Of a DNA stretch of 64,000 bases, positions 26,142 through 38,400 are shown in pieces. Under the pieces are notes generated by a model. That model was not told the DNA's origin and made no database searches. It saw only the letters and a list, made by a program, of their open reading frames with translations. Source of the DNA: Acidimicrobiales bacterium. GTDB lineage: Bacteria > Actinomycetota > Acidimicrobiia > Acidimicrobiales > RAAP-2. The stretch covers positions 36,580-100,579 of the forward strand of contig JADGOE010000002.1 in NCBI GenBank assembly GCA_017883135.1, written 5' to 3'. The position numbers and the translations under genes were made by a program. Within the stretch, counting starts at the first letter, position 1, and each line of letters starts with the position of its first letter.

Positions 26142-27422
26142 GTGACACTGGCATCGCTTCGCCCGCTGCGTTCGCGGAACTTCGCCCTCATCTGGTCGGC
26201 AGCGTTGGTGTCCAACGTGGGCTCGTGGATGCAGACCGTGGCCCTCGGGGTGCTGGTCTTTGCCCGCACCGGTCAGCCCGGGTGGACCGGCCTGGTCGCC
26301 GCCGCCGGCTTCCTTCCGATTGGCCTCCTCGCTCCCCTCGGCGGCGCATTGGCCGACCGGCTCGATCGTCGGCGCTGGTTGATCGTCACCACGCTGGCCG
26401 AGATGTCCTTCGCCGCGGTGCTGGCGGTGTTGGCCGCCGTCGGGCGTGACACGCCGGCAGTGCTGGTCATCCTGGCGTTTCTGGGCGGGGCGTCCGGTGC
26501 GATCGGGTTTCCGGCGTATCAGGCGATGGTCCCTGACCTGGTGCCTCACGAGGACCTGCTCGGCGCGGTGTCGCTGTCGTCGGCCCAGTTCAACCTCGGG
26601 CGGGTCATCGGACCGGCGTTGGCAGGCCTGGCCCTGCTCTCGCACAACTACGCCCTGGTCTTCGGCATCAACGCCGCATCGTTTGCCGCTGTGGTGGTGG
26701 CGTTGACGATGGTGCGGCTGCCCAAGCCGTTGGGGCAGGCCGGTGCGGTCCGGATCGTGGCCCGCATCGTGGAGGGTGCACGAGCGGCGATGGCCGAGCC
26801 GGGTTGTCGATCTGCGATCGGGCTCATCGCGGTGGTGGCCCTGCTCGCCTCGCCGTTCATCGCGCTGGTGGCGGCCATGTCCGGCGTCCTCCACCGGAAC
26901 GGTGTGGGTGTCCCGGTGGGGACCGCGGTGCTGGTCACCGCCCAGGGAGTCGGCGCAGTCATCGGCGCCTTGACCCTGCCGTCGCTGGCGGCTCGGATCG
27001 GCCGGGTGACCATGCTGCGGACCGCTCTGTTCGTGCTGCCGGTGCTGCTGGTCGGTTACGGGCTGGCCCCGACCTTGTGGTCGGCGGCGCTCGCCCTGTT
27101 GGCGGTGGGTGCCGCCTACATCGCCGTCCTTTCCGGACTGAACACGGTGGTCCAGTTGCGTGCCCCTGCCGAGGCCCGAGGCCGCATCCTGAGCATCTAC
27201 ATGATGGGCCTGGGGATCGTCTATCCGATCGGGGCGGTACTCCAGGGGTGGATCGCCGATCACCTGGGCATCAAGGCGGTGACGGTGGGCGGGGCGGTGC
27301 TCCTCCTCGGGGGGATGGCGGCGCTCACGGCACTTCGTCCGCGGGTGTTCACCGCACTCCGTGATCCGACGACGACCACCACCTCCGTCGTGTCCCTGCT
27401 TCCGACCGACGAGCTCCCGTGA
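26142..27422 (+). CDS. MFS transporter (EntS/MFS_3-like exporter)
   Basis: A 426-residue, 12-helix major facilitator. SNVGSWMQTVALGVLVF in helix 1 and LADRLDRRRWLI (the A-like motif between helices 2 and 3) are typical of the MFS_3/enterobactin-exporter group; INAASFAAVVVAL and the helices from VVALLASPFIAL onward complete the fold. It starts with GTG and overlaps the acyl-CoA ligase gene by four bases (GTGA), so the two form an operon. Such exporters move siderophores, drugs or acylated metabolites; the partner ligase suggests an acid-derived substrate but does not prove it. Confidence 0.9.
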   Translation: MTLASLRPLRSRNFALIWSAALVSNVGSWMQTVALGVLVFARTGQPGWTGLVAAAGFLPIGLLAPLGGALADRLDRRRWLIVTTLAEMSFAAVLAVLAAVGRDTPAVLVILAFLGGASGAIGFPAYQAMVPDLVPHEDLLGAVSLSSAQFNLGRVIGPALAGLALLSHNYALVFGINAASFAAVVVALTMVRLPKPLGQAGAVRIVARIVEGARAAMAEPGCRSAIGLIAVVALLASPFIALVAAMSGVLHRNGVGVPVGTAVLVTAQGVGAVIGALTLPSLAARIGRVTMLRTALFVLPVLLVGYGLAPTLWSAALALLAVGAAYIAVLSGLNTVVQLRAPAEARGRILSIYMMGLGIVYPIGAVLQGWIADHLGIKAVTVGGAVLLLGGMAALTALRPRVFTALRDPTTTTTSVVSLLPTDELP

Positions 27423-28795
27423 GCCCAGGGGTCACCGTGGAGGTCCTGACCGCAGCCAATGCCGAGGACGCGCAAAGGCGCGCCGCCGGAGCCCTGATCG
27501 CGGCCGGTTTGCAGGCCGGTGACCGGGTGGCCTTCTGTCTCCCTTCCTCGGCGGCGCTGTTGTGCGCCGTGCTCGGGGCACTGCGCATCGGCGTGGTCCC
27601 CGTGCTCTTGAACGCCACGCTCCTCGAGGGCGAGCGGGACCTGCTGGTCGCGGACGCCGACCCCTCGATGGTCGTCGCCGACACAGCCCGACTGGCCGAG
27701 CTCGATACCGAGTCGCCGGTGCCCCTGGCGCCCTATCCACTGGCCCGGCCGATGCACTACACGTCGGGTACCACCGGTCGGGCCAAGGGGGTGTGGTCGG
27801 GCCTGTGGGACACCGCCACCGCGGAGGCGGCGTTCGCCGATGAGGCCGACCTGTGGTCGTTCGGACCCGACGACGTGCATCTGGTCTGCTCCCCGATGTA
27901 CCACTCGGTGTCGATCCGGTTCGCCGGGGGGACCTTGCTCCGGGGTGGCACCTGCCTCGTCCTCGGTCGGTTCGACGCAGATGTGGCCCGCCAGGCCCTC
28001 GAGGGCCGGTTCGGCCCGGTGCCGACCACCACCTTCGTGGCGCCCTCGTCCCTGCGCCGCCTGCTGGACACCGGCGGCGACCCACCCGCACGGTTCGACT
28101 CGCTGCGCCTGCTGGTCCACGCGGGCTCGCCCTGCCCCCCCTCGCTCAAGCGGGATGCCCTGGCCGCGGTGGGCCCGGGCGTCCTGTGGGAGTTCTACGG
28201 CTCTACCGAGGGCCAGTTCACCGTGTGCCCGCCCGACGAGTGGTCTGCCCGCCCCGGCACCGTCGGCCGGGCCCGCCCCGGCCGCACCCTCTCGGTGGAC
28301 GGGGACGGGACGATCTGGTGTCGTCCCCCCGGGTTCGCCCGCTTCATCTACTGGCGGGACGAGGCCAAGACGGCGTCGGCCTGGCGCGACGGAGCCTTCA
28401 CCGTCGGAGACCTGGGGCGGCTCGACTCCGATGGCTACCTCTTCCTCGACGGGCGCCGGGACGACCTGATCATCACCGGGGGGGTCAACGTCTACCCGGC
28501 CGAGGTGGAGGCGGCTCTCATCGAGCTGGAGGGCGTCGCCGAGGTGGCGGTCTTCGGGCTTCCCGACGAGCGATGGGGCCAGCGGGTGTGTGCCGCCCTG
28601 GTGCCTGCCGCTTCGGCGGCTTCCGCTGCGAGCGGATCCCCCCGACGGCTGGTCGAGGCCGCCAGGGCCCACGCCGAGGCCCGGTTGGCCGGCTACAAGC
28701 GGCCCAAGCAGTACGAGGTGGTCGATGCCCTGCCACGGACGGCCACCGGCAAGCTGCAGAGGAGCTTGATCCCGGAACTTCTCGACAGGGGCTGA
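27419..28795 (+). CDS. AMP-binding acyl-CoA synthetase/ligase
   Basis: ANL-superfamily adenylating enzyme of 458 residues, on the short side (MenE-like length). The phosphate-binding loop is MHYTSGTTGRAKG, the A5-type motif LWEFYGSTEGQ, the hinge region GDLGRLDSDGYLFLDGRRDD, and the catalytic Lys near the end in LPRTATGKLQR. It adenylates a carboxylic acid and passes it to CoA. The start GTG overlaps the MFS gene stop. Substrate is not deducible; an aryl or medium-chain acid is plausible. Confidence 0.9.
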   Translation: MSPGVTVEVLTAANAEDAQRRAAGALIAAGLQAGDRVAFCLPSSAALLCAVLGALRIGVVPVLLNATLLEGERDLLVADADPSMVVADTARLAELDTESPVPLAPYPLARPMHYTSGTTGRAKGVWSGLWDTATAEAAFADEADLWSFGPDDVHLVCSPMYHSVSIRFAGGTLLRGGTCLVLGRFDADVARQALEGRFGPVPTTTFVAPSSLRRLLDTGGDPPARFDSLRLLVHAGSPCPPSLKRDALAAVGPGVLWEFYGSTEGQFTVCPPDEWSARPGTVGRARPGRTLSVDGDGTIWCRPPGFARFIYWRDEAKTASAWRDGAFTVGDLGRLDSDGYLFLDGRRDDLIITGGVNVYPAEVEAALIELEGVAEVAVFGLPDERWGQRVCAALVPAASAASAASGSPRRLVEAARAHAEARLAGYKRPKQYEVVDALPRTATGKLQRSLIPELLDRG

Positions 28796-28868
28796 CCCGC
28801 CGCCCCATCGCCGCCGAGTGACGCTTCACTCCACTGCCGGTGGGAAGAATGTGGGGAATACTGAGGAG

Positions 28869-30272
28869 ATGCATCCTGTCGATTCCGGCCCCCCGATCGC
28901 CACGATCAACCCGACCAACGGGGAGCTGCTCCAGTCCTTCGAGCCGTATGACGCGGCAACGGTGGAGTCGCGCCTGGCGGTGGCGGCTGGGGCCGCGTCC
29001 CGGTGGTCGAGGAGCACCTTCGCCGAGCGGTCGCGTCTGCTGATCACCGCGGCCGAGCTGCTTGAAGGGGAGCTTCCCGACATCGCCCACGTGGTCACCA
29101 CGGAGATGGGGAAGCCGTTCGCCCAGGCCAAGGGAGAGGTGGCCAAGTGCGCCAGCGGGTTCCGCTGGTTCGCCGAGCACGCCGAGGCCCTCCTCACCGA
29201 CGAAGAGATCCTGGTCGACGCCTCGCTGGGACTGGTCACCTACCAGCCACTGGGCGTCGTGCTGGCGATCATGCCATGGAACTTTCCGCTCTGGCAGGTG
29301 GCGCGCTTCATCGCGCCGGCGGTGATGGTGGGAAACGTCGGCCTGCTGAAGCACGCCCCGAACGTGCCGCGGACCGCCCTGTTGCTTGAGGACCTGTTCC
29401 TTCGGGCCGGCGCCCCCGACGGGGTGCTCCAGACCTTGCTGATCGGCACCGACCAGGTGCCGGCCATCATCGCCGATCCGAGGGTTGCCGCGGTGACCCT
29501 CACCGGCAGTGTCGGTGCCGGCCGGGCGGTGGCGGCACAGGCCGGCGCGGCCGGCAAGAAGGTGGTGCTCGAACTGGGGGGCAGCGATCCGTTCATCGTG
29601 CTCCCGTCGGCCGATCTCGAGCGGGCAGCTGCGGTGGGCGTGCAGGCCCGGGTGCAGAACGCCGGGCAGTCGTGCATTGCCGCCAAGCGGTTCATCGTCC
29701 ACCGCGACGTCGCGGCCGCCTTCACCGAAAGGTTCGTTTCCGGCATGGGCGCGGCCTCGGTGGGCGATCCGTTCGACCCGGCCACCGAGGTCGGGCCGAT
29801 GGTCAACGCCGCGGCCCGCGACACAATCGCCGCCCAGGTCGAGGACGCCCGGGCCAAGGGTGCCACCATCCTGTGCGGGGGCGAGCGTGTCGTTGGTCCT
29901 GAGGGTGCTGATCACCCCGGCTACTTCTACCGCCCCACCGTGATCACCGGGATGACCCCGGACATGCGGGTGGCCTCCGAGGAGGTGTTCGGGCCGGTGG
30001 CCCTCCTCTATGTGGTGGCCGACGCCGACGAGGCGCTGGCGGTGGCCAACGGGACCGAGTTCGGCCTCGGGTCGAGCGTGTGGACCGACGACCCCGACGA
30101 ACAGCAACGGTTCGTCAACGACCTCGACGCGGGGCAGGTCTTCGTCAACGGCATGGTCGTCTCCATGCCCCAGCTCCCCTTCGGGGGGATCAAGAGCTCG
30201 GGAATCGGGCGGGAGCTCTCCGCCCACGGCCTCCACGAGTTCTGCAATGTGAAGTCGGTGTGGATCGCCTGA
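28869..30272 (+). CDS. succinate-semialdehyde dehydrogenase-like aldehyde dehydrogenase
   Basis: A 467-residue NAD(P) aldehyde dehydrogenase, GabD/Sad-like. Motifs are IMPWNFPLWQVARF, LTGSVGAGRAVA, VVLELGGSDPFIV with the general base Glu, and NAGQSCIAAKRFIV with the catalytic Cys; INPTNGELL at the start is typical of succinate-semialdehyde dehydrogenases. The end, FGGIKSSGIGRELSAHGL, is conserved. The ATG at 28869 is preferred; GTGs at 28851 and 28818 are possible. Its stop overlaps the cysteine desulfurase start by one base. It could serve GABA catabolism together with the PuuD-like branch 8 kb upstream. Confidence 0.88.
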   Translation: MHPVDSGPPIATINPTNGELLQSFEPYDAATVESRLAVAAGAASRWSRSTFAERSRLLITAAELLEGELPDIAHVVTTEMGKPFAQAKGEVAKCASGFRWFAEHAEALLTDEEILVDASLGLVTYQPLGVVLAIMPWNFPLWQVARFIAPAVMVGNVGLLKHAPNVPRTALLLEDLFLRAGAPDGVLQTLLIGTDQVPAIIADPRVAAVTLTGSVGAGRAVAAQAGAAGKKVVLELGGSDPFIVLPSADLERAAAVGVQARVQNAGQSCIAAKRFIVHRDVAAAFTERFVSGMGAASVGDPFDPATEVGPMVNAAARDTIAAQVEDARAKGATILCGGERVVGPEGADHPGYFYRPTVITGMTPDMRVASEEVFGPVALLYVVADADEALAVANGTEFGLGSSVWTDDPDEQQRFVNDLDAGQVFVNGMVVSMPQLPFGGIKSSGIGRELSAHGLHEFCNVKSVWIA

Positions 30273-31438
30273 TGGCAGGGGGGCGGGCCTACCTCGATCA
30301 CGCCGCCACCACACCGATGCGCCCCGAGGCGGTCGAGGCCATGCTGCCCTATCTGGCCGACGACTTCGCCAACCCGTCGGGGAGCCACGCCGAGTCCCGG
30401 CGGGCCCGGGCGGCGGTGGAGGACGCCCGTGACCAGGTGGCCGAGTGGCTCGGTGCCGGCCCCGGTGAGGTGGTGTTCACCTCGGGCGGTACCGAGGCGG
30501 ACAATCTGGCTGTCTCGGGGGCGTGGGAGGCGATGGTCGCCACCCGGTCGACGCCCCCGACGGTGCTGGTGTGCTCGGCCATGGAGCACCACGCCGTCCT
30601 CAACACGTGTCGGGCCCTGGCCCGGCGAACCGGGGCCGAGTTGCGGGAGGTGCGACCCGGCAAGGACGGGATCATCGATCTCGACGCCCTGGCCGAGGCG
30701 TGCACCCCCGAGGTGGGCATGGTGTCGGTGATGGCGGTGAACAACGAGATCGGCACCGTCCAGCCCATCGACTCGGTGGCGTCGGTGGTCCGCCAGCGGT
30801 CGCCGTCCGCTCTCCTCCACACCGACGCCGTCCAGGCGGTGCCCTGGCTCGACCTGCGCGGGTTGACCGCCCGGGCCGACCTGGTGGCGGTGAGCGCGCA
30901 CAAGTTCGGGGGGCCGAAGGGGGTCGGGGCCCTGGTGGTCCGCAACGGCGTCGAGGTGCGCGCCCTCATCCACGGTGGCGGCCACGAGCGCGAACGCCGC
31001 AGCGGCACCTACAATGTGGCCGGCATCGTGGCCATGGCAACCGCACTGGCCGTCACCGTCTCGGAACGGCAGCGCACGGTGGATCGGGTGACCCCGATGC
31101 GTGATCGCCTGGGCGACCGGCTGCTCGACGCGGTGGCCCGAACCCGCGAGACCGGCGACCGGGCCGACCGGACCGCAGGCCATCTGCACCTTCGCTTTGC
31201 CGGCGTGGAGAGCGAGGCCCTGGTCGTCCTGCTCGACGAGGCCGGCGTGGCGGTGTCGGCCGGCGCAGCCTGCTCGAGCGGAGCGGTGGAGGCCAGCCAC
31301 GTGCTGGAGTCGATGGGCTTCGACCGTGAGGAGGCCGGCAGCGGCATTCGGTTCTCCCTCGGGACGACCACCACCGAGGCGGACATCGACCTCGCCCTGG
31401 CCGTGGTGCCGGGCGCCGTCGCACAACTGAGAGACTGA
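30272..31438 (+). CDS. cysteine desulfurase (NifS/IscS type)
   Basis: PLP enzyme that takes sulfur from cysteine as a persulfide; 388 residues from the ATG at 30272 (track start 30080 is too early). It begins AYLDHAATTPMRPEAVEAM; PLP contacts include TSGGTEADNLAV, HTDAVQAV and the Schiff-base Lys in VSAHKFGGPKG. The persulfide Cys lies in VSAGAACSSGAVEAS. It is followed four bases later by mnmA, so it very likely feeds sulfur to tRNA 2-thiouridine synthesis; this gene order is common in actinobacteria. Confidence 0.93.
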   Translation: MAGGRAYLDHAATTPMRPEAVEAMLPYLADDFANPSGSHAESRRARAAVEDARDQVAEWLGAGPGEVVFTSGGTEADNLAVSGAWEAMVATRSTPPTVLVCSAMEHHAVLNTCRALARRTGAELREVRPGKDGIIDLDALAEACTPEVGMVSVMAVNNEIGTVQPIDSVASVVRQRSPSALLHTDAVQAVPWLDLRGLTARADLVAVSAHKFGGPKGVGALVVRNGVEVRALIHGGGHERERRSGTYNVAGIVAMATALAVTVSERQRTVDRVTPMRDRLGDRLLDAVARTRETGDRADRTAGHLHLRFAGVESEALVVLLDEAGVAVSAGAACSSGAVEASHVLESMGFDREEAGSGIRFSLGTTTTEADIDLALAVVPGAVAQLRD

Positions 31439-31442
31439 CGGG

Positions 31443-34731
<3,289 letters not shown>

Positions 34732-34861
34732 AGCGCGGCAACGGACCGGCTTCTATTCCGCGGACCGAAACCGGGTGAACAGGTTGGAGGGACCCCATAG
34801 CGGCCCCGCCGAGGCCCCACGGGATCCGGCGACCCTCCACCTGTCGAAGAGAAGCGTTCGG

Positions 34862-34867
34862 TAGCCT
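34862..34867 (+). promoter_or_regulatory. -10 box of the PASTA kinase gene
   Basis: TAGCCT, twelve bases before the ATG at 34880. No ribosome-binding sequence is visible, so the leader would be only a few bases long. Confidence 0.35.
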
Positions 34868-34879
34868 TGGGCAACAATC

Positions 34880-36835
34880 ATGCCGAGTATCACCGACTCC
34901 ATCGGGCGTGTCCTCGGCGGCCGCTACCGACTGGTCACCGCCCTTGGTACCGGCGCGTCCGCACACGTGTACCTGGCCGACGACGTCTCCCTCCACCGCC
35001 GGGTGGCCATCAAGGTCCTCCACCCGGCACTGGCCGGCGATGTCGCCTTCCTCAGGCGCTTCCGGGCCGAGGCGCGGGCCGTGGCGGCGCTCAACCATCC
35101 GAACATCCTGCAGGTCTACGACTGGGGCGAGGAGGACGGTGAGCCCTACCTGGTGCTGGAGTACCTGGCCGGGGGGAGCCTCCGCCAGGTCTACGACACC
35201 GGTGTGCTGCTCACGCCCGAACAGGCGGTACAGGTGGGGCTCGAAGCCGCGGCCGGCCTCGACTACGCCCACCGTCGCGGCCTGATCCACCGCGACATCA
35301 AGCCGGCCAACCTCCTCTTCGACGCCGACCGCCGCCTCCGGATCGCGGACTTCGGGCTGGCCCGGGCGCTGGCCGAGGCGGCGTGGACCGAGCCGGACGG
35401 CGCCATCTTGGGGACCGCCCGGTACGCGGCCCCCGAGCAGGTCGAAGGGTGGGTGCTCGACGGCAAGGCCGATGTCTACTCGCTGGCCCTGGTGCTCTAC
35501 GAAGGGGTGACCGGCGAGGCGCCCTTCATCGGTGACACCACGGTGGCCACCCTGATGGCCAGGGTGGGCGCCCTGCTGCCCGAGCACGCGGCGCTTGGGC
35601 TCCTCAACGACGTGCTGGTGTGGGCGGCCGCCCCCGACCCGGCCGAGCGCTATGACGCCGCCCAGCTCACGCTGCGACTACAAGCCCTTGCGGTGGCCCT
35701 GCCCGCGCCTGCGCCACTGCCCATCGTGGATGCGGTTCCGGTCGAGGAGGCCGGCGAGGTGGACAGCGCCATGGTCCGGCCGGCCCGACGACCGCTCCTC
35801 GGCGTCGACGTGCAGGACGCCACCGAGCTGGGAACCCCCGAAGTGGCCGAGTCGCGCCCCAGCCTGGCGGGGCGCCAGGCTGAGCCCGCAGCGGAAGGGG
35901 ACGATGAGCCTCGGGCTCGGCGACGGTGGCCATGGGTGGTGGCCACGATGGTGGCGACGGCCGGTCTGATCGCGGGCGGCATCGTCCTCGCCGTGGAGAA
36001 GAAGGTCTTCACCCCCAGCCATCCGGTGCCCCTCCTGGTCGGGAAGTCGCTGGCCGCGGCCGGAAAGACAGTGAGTGGCGACCACTTCACGGTCCACCCG
36101 ACCGGCCACCGGTTCAGCATCACCCTGGGCGCGGGCCTGATACTCGACCAACAGCCTCAGCCCCGCAGGGGTGGCCCGGCGGTGACCGCCAAGGAAGGAT
36201 CGGTCATTGGCGTGGTGGTCTCGGCCGGGCCGCCGCCGGTGGCCATCCCCAACCTCACCACCTTCACCAGCTGCAACGATGCCGTGCAAGCCCTGCAGGC
36301 CGTCCATCTGGTCGGAGCGTGCCCGGCCTCTGCGGCGCAGTACAGCTCGACGGTGGTGGCCGGCGCCATCTTCAGCACCACACCGGCCGGCTCCGCCCCC
36401 TACGGTTCGACGGTGACCATCATCACCTCCAAGGGGCACGCGCCGGTGGCCGTCCCGCCGGTGACCGGACCCGGGTCGACCTACGCGACCGCATCGGCTG
36501 CCCTCACCGCGGCCGGGTTCGTCCCGGCCCAGGGCAAGCAGTACAGCGCCACGGTACCTACCGGACAGATCATCGGCACCACGCCGGACGGCACTGCCGG
36601 TCCCCAGGCGTTCGGCTCCACGGTGACCGTCAACCTGTCGCTCGGTCCGCAGCCGGTCACCGTCCCCGATCTCACCGGAAGCTCGGTGGCCAACGCCACC
36701 GCCGCCTTGCAGGCGCTCGGGCTCCAGGTCGCCGGCCCCTACGGCCCGCCGGGCTCGCACAAGGTGCTCTCGACCGATCCGGTGGCGGGGACATCCGTAC
36801 TGCCCGGGACCACCGTCAACGTGTACACGCTTTGA
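34880..36835 (+). CDS. PASTA-domain Ser/Thr protein kinase (PknB-like)
   Basis: A 651-residue transmembrane kinase that senses cell-wall fragments. The kinase domain has the Gly-rich loop LGTGASAHVYLA, Lys in VAIKVLHP, the catalytic loop LIHRDIKPANLLF, DFG in IADFGLARA, and GTARYAAPEQVEG. A juxtamembrane linker rich in Pro/Ala/Arg precedes one helix at about 349-372 (WVVATMVATAGLIAGGIVLAV). Four extracellular PASTA repeats of about 65 residues follow; the third and fourth (for example VTVPDLTGSSVANATAALQALGL) fit the consensus best. No FtsZ-cluster genes are nearby, unlike canonical pknB. The stop overlaps the next ORF. Confidence 0.94.
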   Translation: MPSITDSIGRVLGGRYRLVTALGTGASAHVYLADDVSLHRRVAIKVLHPALAGDVAFLRRFRAEARAVAALNHPNILQVYDWGEEDGEPYLVLEYLAGGSLRQVYDTGVLLTPEQAVQVGLEAAAGLDYAHRRGLIHRDIKPANLLFDADRRLRIADFGLARALAEAAWTEPDGAILGTARYAAPEQVEGWVLDGKADVYSLALVLYEGVTGEAPFIGDTTVATLMARVGALLPEHAALGLLNDVLVWAAAPDPAERYDAAQLTLRLQALAVALPAPAPLPIVDAVPVEEAGEVDSAMVRPARRPLLGVDVQDATELGTPEVAESRPSLAGRQAEPAAEGDDEPRARRRWPWVVATMVATAGLIAGGIVLAVEKKVFTPSHPVPLLVGKSLAAAGKTVSGDHFTVHPTGHRFSITLGAGLILDQQPQPRRGGPAVTAKEGSVIGVVVSAGPPPVAIPNLTTFTSCNDAVQALQAVHLVGACPASAAQYSSTVVAGAIFSTTPAGSAPYGSTVTIITSKGHAPVAVPPVTGPGSTYATASAALTAAGFVPAQGKQYSATVPTGQIIGTTPDGTAGPQAFGSTVTVNLSLGPQPVTVPDLTGSSVANATAALQALGLQVAGPYGPPGSHKVLSTDPVAGTSVLPGTTVNVYTL

Positions 36836-37143
36836 GCCGCGCCCAAGCGGTCTGCGAGCTGTGCGAGGCCGCCCGCATCACCGAGTGGTTCCACGAGGAC
36901 GACACCTGCTGGGTGGCCGACTGTGAGGTGTGCGGGGTGCCGATGGTGGTGTGGAAGCAGCACGGCAACGAACCACCCGAGTCCGAGGTCGAGCACATGC
37001 TGACCCAGCTGGGCCTGGTGGCAGACGTCCGCCTGGGGTCCGGCGAGTGGTCCTACGACCGGGTCATGCGCCAGATCCCCGATCACTTCCACGCCCATGC
37101 CCGCGATCCGAACTGGTGGTTCCGCCGGTTCGGACGCCGGTGA
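36832..37143 (+). CDS. small CxxC protein, HIT-like
   Basis: A 103-residue protein starting at a TTG that overlaps the kinase stop (TTGA), in a frame buried within a longer track ORF. It has two Cys pairs, VCELCEAARITEW and DCEVCGVPMVVW, and a His-rich end, IPDHFHAHARDPNWW. Cys pairs plus an HxHxR-type cluster suggest metal binding; the layout recalls small HIT-domain-like actinobacterial proteins, but the full HIT triad HxHxH is not present. No function assigned. Co-transcribed with the kinase by overlap. Confidence 0.65.
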   Translation: MSRAQAVCELCEAARITEWFHEDDTCWVADCEVCGVPMVVWKQHGNEPPESEVEHMLTQLGLVADVRLGSGEWSYDRVMRQIPDHFHAHARDPNWWFRRFGRR

Positions 37144-37167
37144 TCAACCCGTGACGACGAGGGCACC

Positions 37168-38298
37168 GTGATCAAGTACCTGGGGTCCAAACGCCGGCTG
37201 GTGCCCGCGCTCACCGTGCTGGCCGAGGCGTCAGGGGCCCGCAGCGGGCTCGACCTCTTCACCGGCACCACGCGTGTGGCCCAGGCGTGGAAGCGGATCG
37301 GGCTGACCATGACCGCGGTGGACAGCTCACGCTTCGCCCACGTGCTGGCCCGGTGCTACGTGGCCACCGACCCGCGGGCCGAACCGGGCCTCGGTGCCGC
37401 GGTGGCCGACGCCGTCGACGCACTGAACGCACTGCCGGGCAGGCCCGGGTACGTCACTGCCACCTTTTGTACGTCCTCGCGGTACTTCCGGCCCGAGAAC
37501 GGCGCCCGCATCGATGCGGTGCGCGACGCCATCGAGGCCGACTACGCCGGCACCGTTCTCTGGCCGGTGCTGCTCACCAGCCTGCTCGAGGCCGCCGACC
37601 GGGTCGATTCGACCACCGGCCTGCAGATGGCCTACCTGAAGCAGTGGGCGGCGCGGGCCCACCTGCCGCTCAGGCTGCGGGTCCCCGACCTGCTGGCCGG
37701 GCCGGGGCGCGCCCTCCGGGGGGATGCGTGCGCGCTGGCCGGCTCCAGCGAGCTGGGCGAGGTGGACCTGGCCTACCTCGATCCCCCCTACAACCAGCAC
37801 CGCTACGACTCCAACTACCACGTGTGGGAGACCATCGTCGCCTGGGACGCGCCTCCCCACTACGGCGTGGCCTGCAAGCGCGAGGACTTGCGGGACCCGT
37901 CGACGCGCAGTGTCTTCAACGGCCGCCGCACCATGCCGGCAGCTCTGGCCCGGGTGATCGCCTCGGTCCGGGCCGAGGTGGTGATCCTCTCCTACAACAA
38001 CGAGGCGTGGTTGGACTATGAAGAACTGCACCAGCTCTGTTCCGCCCGGGGCCACGTCGAGGTGCTGGCGTTCGACTCGGCCCGGTACGTCGGGGCGAGG
38101 ATCGGGATCCACAACCCGGCCGGTCGGAAAGTGGGCACCGTCTCCCACCTCCGCAACACCGAGTACGTGCTGGTGGCCGGTCCTCGGGCCCGGGTCCGGT
38201 CGATGGTGGACGCGGTGGTGGCAGCCGGGCTGGGCGTGCCGGTGGATCGGCCGGTTCCGGTTGCGGCCCTCCACCCCGGCGGTGCACTTCCGGTTTGA
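37168..38298 (+). CDS. D12-class DNA adenine N6-methyltransferase
   Basis: A 376-residue DNA methyltransferase (MethyltransfD12/Dam type), GTG start. Motif order is alpha: MIKYLGSKRRLVPAL (motif X), DLFTGTTRVAQAWKRIG (motif I, FxGxT form), and catalytic motif IV DLAYLDPPYNQHRYDSNYH. No endonuclease or specificity subunit is nearby, so it is a solitary methylase for epigenetic marking or a remnant of a restriction system. Target sequence unknown. It lies 24 bases after the CxxC gene on the same strand. Confidence 0.88.
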   Translation: MIKYLGSKRRLVPALTVLAEASGARSGLDLFTGTTRVAQAWKRIGLTMTAVDSSRFAHVLARCYVATDPRAEPGLGAAVADAVDALNALPGRPGYVTATFCTSSRYFRPENGARIDAVRDAIEADYAGTVLWPVLLTSLLEAADRVDSTTGLQMAYLKQWAARAHLPLRLRVPDLLAGPGRALRGDACALAGSSELGEVDLAYLDPPYNQHRYDSNYHVWETIVAWDAPPHYGVACKREDLRDPSTRSVFNGRRTMPAALARVIASVRAEVVILSYNNEAWLDYEELHQLCSARGHVEVLAFDSARYVGARIGIHNPAGRKVGTVSHLRNTEYVLVAGPRARVRSMVDAVVAAGLGVPVDRPVPVAALHPGGALPV

Positions 38299-38400
38299 CC
38301 GGGGCGTGAGGGTCCTGCCAACGTGGGCGCAGAAAGTTTCGCGTGGCCGGCTCGCATCGAGGTCACGACCAACAGGCACCGAGAGTAGGGGACCGAGGAC

